From Nymphaea colorata (lineage: Eukaryota > Streptophyta > Magnoliopsida > Nymphaeales > Nymphaeaceae), in the NCBI RefSeq assembly GCF_008831285.2, contig NC_045143.1:13133214-13197213 (forward strand): a stretch of DNA of 64,000 nt, read 5' to 3'. Position numbers and translations under genes: made by a program. Shown here piece after piece: positions 10,867 through 21,200 of the stretch. The number at the start of each line of letters is the position of its first letter. Position 1 is the first letter of the stretch. The notes under the pieces are model-generated. The model was given only the letters and a program-made list of their open reading frames with translations, searched no databases and was not told where the DNA came from.

Positions 10867-11700
10867 ATGTCATATGTATCTTTTCGGACAATGATATGTA
10901 ATGAAAAACTTATATGTAATGAATGCATTTTTGAAAAAATGAATTCCTTCCCATTTAGAGAAAAAACTTTTGTAAGCAAAGCACCCTTCGAACTTAGTCA
11001 TTCAGACATGTGGAGTCCAATTCTTGTGATATCCAAAGGTGGTTATTCTTATTATGTTATACTTATTGATGATTAAACTAGATATGTGTAGATCTATTTT
11101 CTCAAACATAAATATGAAGTTTTCTTAAATTTCACAGTTTGTCGTCAATTAATCATGAATCAATTTTAAACAAATATCAAAATTCTTAGAACTGATTCTA
11201 GTGGAAATTATGTTTCAAAACTGTTTGAAAATTATTTAAAAGAAAATGGAATTGAACATCAGAAATCTTGTCTAAGAAAGCCTCAGCAAAATGGAATTTC
11301 ATAAAGAAAACGTAGACATATTATTGAAACTGCTACAATATTCTTATAGCAAAAGGGGTTCCTAAAAATTTTGGGCTGAATCAGTTCTTACCTCATTCTA
11401 TCTTATTAATAAGATGTCATTCAAGGTTCTAAATAATAGTACTCTGTTTCAAACTCTTTATAATATTGAACATAATTATAATAGACCGGAAGTGTTTGGG
11501 TGTAAAAGTTTTATTTGAAACAACCAAGAGGATAAACTATCACCTAATGTCATACAATGTGTTTTTATTGGATATTCAGAAAGTCAAAAAAGATATAGAT
11601 GTTATACTATCAAACAAGATAAACTTTATGTTTCAAGAAATGTGGTTTTTCTTGAACAAGAAAAATGTTTTGAGAAAATAGATCTAAGGATGATGCTGAC
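10867..11700 (+). pseudogene. Integrase segment of outer Copia
   Basis: CNEKLICNECIFEKMNS gives the zinc-binding C-x2-C region. APFELSHSDMWSP carries the first catalytic Asp at about 11008. A stop at about 11074 follows YYVILIDD. RTDSSGNYVSKLF near 11190 carries the second Asp, and the region of the third acidic residue near 11310 is degraded (ISXRKRRHIIET type). Several stops and frameshifts make it non-functional. Confidence 0.8.
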
Positions 11701-11999
11701 TATGCCTTCCTATATGTATTACTACTAGCTTGTGTGAATGATTTTGAAGATGACCAGGTTACATCAGTGTGGAAGAAGAACCTATGAGGGATATTCCTAC
11801 TTCATATCAAAGTTGTGAGCTTATAAAAGAACTTATTACATATGTTACAAAAGGAACAAAAGATATTGTTAGAGATCATGTTGATGAACAATCTCCTATA
11901 AGTCATTCTCTTCCAAATTTAAGAAATGTGTGACTAGGATTCACTCTTATGATGAGTCATCTACATATTATGAAGCAGCACAAAGTATAATTGGAAAAA

Positions 12000-13250
12000 G
12001 GCCATGGACATAGAATTAGAGGCATTAGAAAAATGTAGGACATGAGAAATAAAATCTCTTCCCAAGGGAAAGAAAGCAATAGGTTGTAGATGAGTCTTTA
12101 AGGTCAAAACTAAGAGTTATGGGTCACTTGAAAGGTACAAAGCTAGATTAGTTGCCAAGGGATATTCACAAGAATATGATATAGACTATGAGGACACCTT
12201 TGCCCCAGTAGCTCGTATGAACTCTATTAGAAATCTTATAGCCATAGCTGCCATTAAAAATTTGTCTATTTTTGAGATGGATGTAAAAAATGTCTTTTTA
12301 AATGAAAATCTAGAAGAAGAAGTATACATGATTCCTCCAGATGGTTATCAAGTTCCAAATGACAAAATTTTTCGATTGGGAAAAGCTCTTTATGGGCTAA
12401 AGCAAGCTCCTAGGGCATGGTATGACATGTTTAGTAAGGTCATGATTGAATGTAAGTTCAAATCATGTTATTCAAACATAACTCTTTTCATCAAAAAATC
12501 AGATAAAGGTATTGTCATTCTTGTGCTTTATGTTGATGACATGATAACCAAAGGAAGTGACAGTGAATGAGTAATCCAAATTAAGACATTCTTAAAAGAA
12601 TAGTTTCATATGACTGATTTGGGTTTTCTCACCTTTTTTCTTGGCATTGAGGTAAGTTATGCTCAGAAAGGATACTTATTATCTCAAATAAAGTTTGCTA
12701 CAAACATTAGGTTGGGACTAATAGATAACAAGATTGTTGAGACACCTAAAGTAATAGGTGCAAAGATGAGAACCAATGATGGCAAATCTCTTGAGAATCC
12801 CACGCCATATTGACAACTTGTTGGAGCTCTTTCATATCTAACTATTACAAGGCCTAACATAGCTCATGTAGTGCATGTTGCTAGTCAATTCCAACATACA
12901 AGAAACAACAAGATATCTCTATCATCTACAAAATTAGAATATTGTGCAACGGCTACTACCACAGTGGAGATCATCTGGTTGAAAAGTCTTATCAAGGACA
13001 TGAGAATCATTATTGAGAAGCCAGTTAAACAATAAAAGTGTCATCTACATAGCAAGTAATCATACATTCCATGAGAGAACCAAGCACATTGAAATGGATT
13101 GTCACTACGTGAGAAAATTTCTTTGAAAAAAACATTGAACTTCCATATGTTCTCTCAGAAGATGAACTAGCAGACTTCTTCACCAAAGGCTTGGAGCTCC
13201 TAGATTTGCTTTTCTTCTAGGCAAACTTCCAATAATATCACTATAAGTTT
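12000..13250 (+). pseudogene. Reverse transcriptase / RNase H of outer Copia, internally deleted
   Basis: The region from 12060 reads as Copia RT (LPKGKKAIGC, then YKARLVAKGYSQEYDIDYE). It continues with EMDVKNVFLNENLEEEVYM, LYGLKQAPRAWYD and YVDDM near 12531. Stops include TGA at 12568 and TAG near 12601. The RNase H part is missing about 55-60 residues: ASQFQHT near 12885-12900 runs straight into NNKISLSSTKLEYCA. The TDADW segment present in the inner element is absent. The C-terminal frame decays before the polypurine tract. Confidence 0.85.
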
Positions 13251-13258
13251 GAAGGGGG
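13251..13258 (+). other. Polypurine tract of outer Copia
   Basis: GAAGGGGG sits directly against the TG of the 3' LTR, the expected plus-strand priming site. Confidence 0.85.
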
Positions 13259-13605
13259 TGTTAGAAATATGAAATTCATAAGGGGTAATAGTGTAATTTT
13301 ATATTTCTTATTCTTGTTTTTTAAATTTCTCTTTTGATGAACTTTTTATCTTTTTATTTTTACCTTTTTTTTATCAGCTACTTATATTTCAACTGATGAG
13401 AGACTAGTTATTGGTATCTCCAACGGCTAGATTTCTAGTCATTGGTGACTCCAATAGCTCACTCTCTACTCAGTTTATTACCTGTTATTCCTTTGATTTT
13501 TGTAATTTTCCTTGGGTGATCTGATTTGTAAGACTTTGTTATAAGTAAATTGTTGTTCTATGCAAGTATTGAAAGCAGTGAGAGAGATTTTGTGGTTTGT
13601 TTACA
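13259..13605 (+). repeat. 3' LTR of outer Copia
   Basis: A 347-bp LTR with TG...CA ends, paired with 3447-3797. It differs from the 5' copy by many substitutions and a rearranged T-rich centre. Confidence 0.92.
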
Positions 13606-13925
13606 AAGGGGTTGGAAATATAGAGGAGAAAAGAAGAGGGGTGGGAGAAATAAATGGGAGGGAAATAGGGACAAGAGAAAAAGGGTGGAACTTGAGAAGA
13701 TAGAGGAGGAAGCTAGTAGAAATAATAAAATATGATGAAATTGGAGGAAAATGAAAAGTTGAGAGTAGAGAATAGAAGATGGAACTTGAGAGGAAAGATG
13801 AAGTTTTGGTGAGAGGATACCAGGGGAGTTGAGAGGTGATAAGAATAAGAGGTGGTTGCAAGGAGAAAGGGGATAGAAGAGGGATGTAAGGAGAGGAGAA
13901 AAAACAAGTGCAAGGATGAGTGGAT
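13606..13925. repeat. Purine-rich strand-asymmetric block, right half
   Basis: G/A-rich plus strand (for example AGGAGAAAAGAAGAGGGGTG), continuing the composition of 3100-3446. The long minus-strand frames here, rich in Ser, Leu, Pro and Phe, are artefacts of pyrimidine bias. Confidence 0.6.
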
Positions 13926-14760
13926 GGGTTAAATGCAAATAAGATTTATTTTAAGTTATGTATGGTACATTTGTATGAAACTATTTTACTTATACTCTTA
14001 TATTTGTAAACAATCATTTAATGACAAATGAAAATCTTGTTCTCAATTAAATTGCCTTACATGTAATAGGAGAATTTTAAAGGAGCATTATTACATTACA
14101 ATAGAAAAAGGAAAACTGAGAAGGGTCTTCACAATGTTAGATTCCAGCAAATCTGTTCACTATAGAGATAGAAGCAAAAAGCATATTATTTGGTATCTCG
14201 TTAGCATCTAAAGTAGATATAAGTAGACAATGATTTTCTATTCACTAAGTAGATGCAATGATTTAATATGCAAATTAGCAATTTTTGTTTAGGTTCTGCA
14301 AAGGTTTAAATGATAGCAGTTTATTACTATTTTTCAAAAGTAAAATTTTGTTGGTGCTATCATTGGCGATTAGTGCTCCATTGGCACAATTAGATGAACA
14401 TATTCTAGAACGGGTGGCCAAGGAAGATACACTTTAGCAGGACTCTAGACAATGGCCATTTCAAAGTTCGTCAAATGACAATTGATATGCTTATGAAGTG
14501 GAGCTATCAAACCAACACCTTTTAGTTTAGACATTTTGAGATCACAATGATTTTGAAAGACATTACAACAATACAATTATGAAGTGCCATGGGCTAGGTG
14601 TGCTTGGAAGCTAAAGCTATGATTGAAGTGACAAGTATGGCATCTTAGGCAGGAGAATGAAATAGTGAAACAACTATATTTTTGGTTGAGGTATTTCCAG
14701 GTAATGAAAGCCTGACAACTATCAGAGAAATGACTCAAAAGATCACTGAAATTCCGGTGG
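13926..14760. other. Unassigned stretch
   Basis: I see no recognisable gene or repeat boundary. The minus strand may be decayed interior of the Copia remnant to the right, but I cannot show it. Confidence 0.3.
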
Positions 14761-15565
14761 TGTTAGCTGATCATGAGTTTAGCAATTTTATTTCTTAGTT
14801 TATCTTATGTGTATTTAATGACCAACAATTCTATCACTCAAATAAGAAGCATCAACAACAAAATGTCCATGCTTTCCACAAAAAGTAAATTGAAAACTTC
14901 ATCTATCTTTGGCACACATGTCATATCTTCTTCTAATATTCTATGTAGTACTATGTTCATAACCATAAGAAAGAACAAGAGCAGAGGTCTAAGAGTCAGA
15001 CTGAGGTTGGAGAAGAGTGACAACATGGTAGGTCAACTGATTATATGCATCAACCAATATGAGAATATCAAATCCAATCAACATTTGTACTTCAACCACT
15101 AAGTGTTTAGGAGATAATCCAGTGAAAAATCTAGCAACCATCTTTTGCTCCTAGTATGCCTTCTGCTTGAAACAACATAAGGATCTACGTGCATTAAGCA
15201 TATCAAATGCATATTTACACATGCATAATACTAGACAATGTCTGATCACCGTAGTGTAAAGATAAAGATCTCAAGTTGTAGTTGAAGTATACAACTTACG
15301 TTAGTAGAATGCAAATATCATGGAGGTCATCTCATCTACCTCACCTAGGTGCTTCTAAATGGCTGCCGCACCCGTGTTGCACCTGTGTCGATGCTGGTGC
15401 TAGTGCTTCTCCAACACAGCACGTTTTGGTTCGGTCAGAACCAGGTGAAACCCTGATTGAAGGGTTGAGAAGGTGATAGAACAGAAGCCTCTTGTGGATG
15501 TAGAACACAATGACTTGTATGCAATTCATACCCTGATTGACGTCTCATGCCCTAGAATTGTTAAG

Positions 15566-15577
15566 GCTCTAATACCA
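15566..15577 (-). other. Primer-binding site next to the 166-bp LTR
   Basis: The minus strand reads TGGTATTAGAGC directly after the LTR end, one mismatch from the initiator tRNA-Met site. Confidence 0.65.
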
Positions 15578-15743
15578 TGTTGAATTAGGTTGGAAGAAAA
15601 GAGAAAATCATCTTCTTATTAACCCTAATAGAGATAGTAAAAAATTATTGAGAATTCCTCCTCATTACAGATTTGTGCATCAAATTAATAGTGTTCATAA
15701 ATTGCAACTAACTACCCCAAACTAATAAATATTTCTCTCAACA
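15578..15743 (-). repeat. Short LTR (166 bp) of a Copia or TRIM-like element
   Basis: The segment starts TGTTGA and ends TCAACA, a perfect 6-bp inverted terminus of the TG...CA type, and abuts a primer-binding site. The LTR is very short, in the size range of TRIM elements or compact Copia LTRs. Confidence 0.6.
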
Positions 15744-18230
15744 ATCATACTGCAAAGTTTGGTTCAAATGACATTAGCTTGCCCACAAGAGCTTCCATAT
15801 AAGAGATGTCAAATGTCATGCAGATAATGCTAGTTTCGTTTCTACTTGCCAAAAGTTTGTCCCTTTACATGCTGAATTAATTTGAAAATCATATCTTCGA
15901 ATTTAAACGATCATTCTGTAATGGATTGACACATATAACATTTAATACTTATGCTATATATTTCAGCATGCTGCAATAGGTTTCTTTTCATCTAATATAT
16001 CCAACTCTTCAAGTCTAGGCATTTAGGCTTCAAGGCAACTCCAGTGCTGCCACTATTCTTAGAGATAGTACTTGCATCTACAAAAGTAAAACCCTTTGTT
16101 TGATACACCATCTCAAAGACTGGAAATTGTAGGACCTTTGGATGGCAGTTCTGTAAGTCCACGATGTGCTATACAGCCTTTCCTACCAGTCCTTTCTAGC
16201 TCACATAGTTCTCTTAATAATAAAAATCAAGGTTTTGTTAATAGCTTTGACTTGGTTGTTCACCTGAAGGTAAGGATGCATTATATGCAGAGTGACTCAA
16301 AGTTTCCTATGAACTCTCTACTTTTGATGTCCCACTACCACTAATTATGTCCATACACTATGTTATTTGAAGCTTATCCATGTGGTTATGCACTCTTTGA
16401 ATAGGAATCAATTTTCTGAATGATCCTAGCTTTCGTGCTTTGGTGGCTCGTCTGAGATCCTTTCGATGACCTATGTTGAAGGGGTATCTATATGATTTGA
16501 TCGATTGTGCAAGGCCCATGGTAGCAATGAAACTGGGAAAAGTATACAGAAAAGACAGTTCTTTTCTGTTATCTTAGTATTATTTAGGGATCTTGGCTCG
16601 GTGAGTTCTTTCTTTTGTGATGAACTGTTGGCACCAGTCCTACATTTTGTCTCTGTGAACTGAGGAGAAAGGGGGCCTCAGAGCGAAAGAGGATTGTAAC
16701 ATGAGAGAGCAAGGAGGTCAACCTATTTCAAATATACATCATGGATTCTGGCAATGCAATGTAGTTAGACCCTCATGTCGATCCAAATGACAGTGAAGTA
16801 TTATTTGCCACTCAATGTACCTATGACCACTTGATACTTTGTGATGCATAACTCTAACCATCTAAAAAAAAAATGCAAAGAAGGTGTTTGACAAGAAGAA
16901 TATGGTGTTCATAATATACATGCTATTAAAACACGTGATTGAAGACTACTATGCTTTTGTTTCAGGAAACATGATGCAACTATATATGTTGCTCTTAGAT
17001 TTAAAATCGCTAGGCATAATCACACTATGTATTCTTGAAACAAGAATTGCAGAAAATGCATGTTCTGATGCAATGTTCTTATCAAGTGCCTTCAAAAGAC
17101 CAAGTTGTCCTAGCAAGACTTTTGATTTCATCGTAGCTACAAAGTCCAAATGTGGAAAGAAATTAATTTTTTCTCATGCAAGAACATTTTTGGTGTTATT
17201 ATCTTCTGTCTTCTCTATTCTTTTCATATTGAAAATTCAGTAAGGACCTTTTGACCATGGTTAGAATGGCAACAACAGAGTGTTCGTTGAGGACTATCAT
17301 CTTCATGCCCCTAAAATTAGTAAATATTAGATTGCAGCCTGAAAAACGTGCCGGTGAAGACGAGCTTTCTTGTTGCTTATGGGTACATAAACTATGTGCG
17401 ATCCGCATGACGGCAAAAGGTTAGCCCTACTATGCCAACTTCACTCCAACCATTGAGGTGTTACTTGAACAAAGTGGCGTGTGTTGTTCATCAGAACTGA
17501 CGTTCTTTCAGAAGCCAATAAATATTTGCAGTATCGAAAGCAGTAAATATTTGCAGTATTATGGAAACCAGTAAATATTTGCAGTATTGAACCCCTCTGA
17601 TCTGCAATCAATAAAGTTGCAAATGCTACAACCTCTCAAAGTATATTAGGAAGTGTGTGCCTTTGCTCTTTGAACTCCAAAAGCTCCATACCCCGAACAG
17701 AAACCAACCACACTTCTATTTCTAGGAATGATGATTTCAGAAACAGATTGGAGGCAGATTCATATCGACACTCCAATCTTCCAAGGAGAAAGCACTCCGG
17801 ATGGTAAAACCAATTCACAAGAGAAAACGTGAAGCTTCTCGGTCGTATGGTTGGAAGCAAAGAAGAAAGAGGCAGAAAAAGGAGATGGCTCTCATCTCTA
17901 AGTTTTCTCATCTTATATTCCATTTGAAACAGCCCTTTGAACAAGAGAGTACAGACCATGGTCCATTCCCAATGTTTAATTGACATGGGATCTCATGGGT
18001 CCAACAGTAACATATAAACAGGTGGAGCCCCGAGAAACTAGACTTATTAAGAATATAAAAACGTTTATACATTTATGGACAACTACAGTTGAACTAGAGA
18101 CAGACCCCAGAACAAAATGTTCACTGCTTAAAGTACTTACGTTTGGCATTGGAAAGCAGAACCACCATCTAGACGAGAATGGCTGAAACCGTCATAGCGC
18201 CCTTCAAATAACCAGTCTAGAGACCATCCC
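15744..18230. other. Intergenic region downstream of the cellulose synthase gene
   Basis: No gene recognised. A minus-strand segment at about 16949-17149 (MKSKVLLGQLGLLKALDKN) vaguely resembles a Copia gag core. The 5'-most base pairs left of 18231 should hold the 3' UTR and poly(A) site of the cellulose synthase gene, but I could not place a convincing signal. The triplet AGTAAATATTTGCAGTAT recurs three times at about 17517-17586. Confidence 0.4.
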
Positions 18231-21200
18231 TCAACAGTTGATTCCACACTGCTGCGTGCTTGGTCCAGTTACCCTGGTCGTGAATGGATCAATGCGGACC
18301 CACAACAGGGAGAAAATAGAAGCAAGAAGGACAGACCAAACAACAACAATGGTGGGAGTTCTATTCTGACGACCCATTAAACCTTTTAGGAAGGGATATA
18401 GGTGAACAATTACCCAGAATGCAAAGAAAAGTTTCCCAAAAAGTGGACCCCATAACTGGTACCCGCTGTTTATTGCATAAGATATGCCAGCAACAACACC
18501 AACCAGATTGATTATGAGGAGGGTGGTCGGAGGAATCAGCAGGGTTGTCCATTTGAACATGTAAAGCTCTGCAAAATCACCCTCATCATCCGAAGCTTTT
18601 GAAGTGACAGTGAAGTTGGTGTCTATTCCAGCAAGGACTTTTAGCAAACCTTGGAATACAGCAAACAAATGGGCTGACACACCTCCAATAACCCAAAACT
18701 GCTCATTTCTCCACCATTCATCAATTCCTACACCACTCCACCGCATCTCCAAAATTCCAGTGGCAAAAATAGAAAGGAAGAGGGCAATGAACCAAATACT
18801 CGCAAAGTTGCTGATCTGCAATAAAGTAGAAAAAAAAAAAAGCAAGGGTGTTTAGCTGTCCAAATGCATATCAGAAGCACCATCCAACGTCCCTCCCAAG
18901 ACATACAAAGTTTAGTTGGGGAATGATATCTTTCTAGTCCACATCTGGCTAGGACTCCAGATCCCGCGCTAGGTGATTTGGTGTTAGATATTAAGCTGAT
19001 CAAGGTAAAAGATACCCAGGGTTCACATATTCTAGCTGACACTAGATGAATGATACGCAGAGATCATATGGCTCACTACAAGGCTGAAACCATGTGGCGA
19101 CTTTCTGATCAAGCATGTGAGAAATACTTTGAGGATTTCAATCATGGATGCCAAAACAGGGAAACATTATGTGGGGACTTTCTGAACAAGCATGAGAGCA
19201 AAACTTTAAGGAGGATTTCAACCATAGCTAAAAAACAGGGAAACATTGTCTGTGGCACCTCATATCCAGGTCAACCATGACTCCCTAAAAGCTAGCGAAA
19301 GTCTTTTCTGTACTTGGGCATGTTTCTTCTTCCTTGCATCAGTAAACTACTGATGTCTTGGTTTTAGTCACAAAAACAGAAATCTCAATACCTTGAAACT
19401 TCTCAAGCTTAGCATGTCAATTGGTCAATGTACAAATTCATGGCTTGTCAATTTAAGAGCGGCAAGCTACGCCAAAATTTCTGAATTTGTTGTATTCTAG
19501 GTTTGCCGGTTTACTTTCATGTTATGAAACTCGTTTACATGTGATGCATTTAGTGCATGAGAATGCTTGAAAAACACGCTCTAGTTTTCAACAAGGATAG
19601 GTCATACCTGCGGAATAATGAACTTTCCTGTGAGGAGACACACTGCTGGTAATGTACAATAAGCAAGAAGAGGAATGGAGGTAATAGGATAGATTGTAGT
19701 GTTAATATATGCAAATCGCTCGAGCCATTTTAGTCTCCCTTCATATCCATACCATATAGGGCAGTGACGACTGAACAGAATTTCAACTGAACCCAAAGCC
19801 CAACGCAGAACTTGGTTCAGACGATCTGAAAGGTTGATGGGTGCAGAACCTTTGAAAGCAGGGCGATCAGGCATGCAGTAGATTGATTTCCAACCACGAG
19901 CATGCATCTTGAATCCGGTAAGGATATCCTCAGTGACCGACCCATAGATCCAGCCAATCTGTCAAGTCATCATTATGGTGTCTCATTAGTAGGAGCTGCC
20001 TGCACATGTATGACTTGGAAGGTTTCCAAGTCAACCAAAAGCAAAGATTTGCCTGAAGTAAACTTCAGGACAGTAGGAACTTCTGGAAATTTAGACAATA
20101 AGACTTCACCTAAACAAAAACCAAGTAAGCAGTTCCCTAAAAATCAAATAGTCCTGTGTATATCTGAGAAAGTACAAATAGAATATTTGGCACTAGGAAT
20201 GAATGCAAGCAATCCCAATAAAAACGTCATCCTTGTTAAGTAAAACGAAAAGCCTTTGGATGCACGAAAACACAGAATTGACTTGACCCATTTACCTCAG
20301 TTCCCCATTCTGTCTTGTCCTCATAGCCACAGCTTATGACATGAATAGCTTCCTTAAGGAGGGACTCGGGAGTTGCAGACTGTGGCACACCTCCATTCTC
20401 CATTAAGGTAGAGGCAACAAAGACAGCCGACTGACCAAACCTTTTCTCCAAGCTCATCTGGGACATCAGCAGTGACTTCTCGTCATCAAATCCAGCACCT
20501 ATCAAACAAAGAAAATCGAAATGTCAAAATAAAGAAGAAGGTGGACATTTAGAAGCCAGAACTTCATCTTAAACTGCAACTGAGTAACACACCTTCAACC
20601 CCCTCTTCTATGTCTTCAAGATTGCAGATAGGCACTGTCGAATCAGCGTGCCTATTTGATTTCTTTTTGTCAAGATGGCTTTTACTTGATTTTGACCCCT
20701 TCTTCCTTGATCCACCACACAATTTTGACAGAAAACTTTCAGGTTTGTGCTTTTTCTTTAGAGAGGGCTCATACCCATACAAAGCTGTTCTGTTGAACAC
20801 ACACCCAGTGCCAACATAAACAGGACCTTGAATACCATCCAGACCTCTCAAGTTGATCTAGGACAGCAAAGAAGAAAGACCATCAGAATCTCGAAATATG
20901 GAAAAGCACAAACAAGTATGAAACAATTAGAAACAAACCAAAAAGGGAAAACAGCATGGAAGTCAGAGCTAAAACTCACGTCAAAAAACACTGTGTTGCG
21001 ATTTGCATATCTATCATTCTTATCAATACCATCAAATCTCTGTGGGAATTGTACATAGCAAACTGATTTCCCAAGGTTTGGATCCATCAAAAAACACATA
21101 GCTTCACGCAAGGCCTTGCTGTTGTTGATGTAGTGATCACAATCAAGATTCAAAAGATAGGAACCATTGGTCAGAACAGCTGACACTCGGACCTGCAAAC

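Larger units (their letters stand above)
3447..13605 (+). mobile_element. Outer Copia LTR retrotransposon, old and interrupted
   Basis: A plus-strand Ty1/Copia element bounded by LTRs at 3447-3797 and 13259-13605, each starting TGTTAG and ending TTTACA. A primer-binding site for initiator tRNA-Met lies immediately after the 5' LTR, and a GAAGGGGG polypurine tract lies immediately before the 3' LTR. Flanking 5-mers are GAGGG (3442-3446) and AAGGG (13606-13610), a target duplication with one mismatch. The LTRs differ at roughly one site in ten by eye, so the insertion is old. The internal order is gag, protease, integrase, reverse transcriptase and RNase H, all with stops and frameshifts. The gag region is split at 4290/9580 by a younger antisense Copia element. 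Confidence 0.93.
14770..15743 (-). mobile_element. Remnant of a minus-strand Copia-like element (5' end)
   Basis: It contains a 166-bp LTR-like segment (15578-15743) and an adjoining primer-binding site. Further into the element, near 14850-14900, the minus strand reads FCGKHGHFVVD, resembling half of a gag CCHC knuckle. No second LTR is visible to the left, so the element is truncated or the 3' end has decayed. The family is inferred from the primer-binding site. Confidence 0.5.

Noticed and set aside
13558-13938. Minus-strand 126-aa frame rich in Leu, Ser, Phe and Pro
   Set aside because: It lies in the purine-rich block; overlapping long frames in all three phases show it is composition, not a gene.
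16884-17408. Possible Copia gag core on the minus strand (about 16949-17149)
   Set aside because: Only a vague resemblance over about 20 residues; no neighbouring domain supports it, so it is not listed as an element.
20610-21058. Plus-strand frames inside the cellulose synthase region
   Set aside because: Antisense shadows of exons 10-11 and the intron between them.
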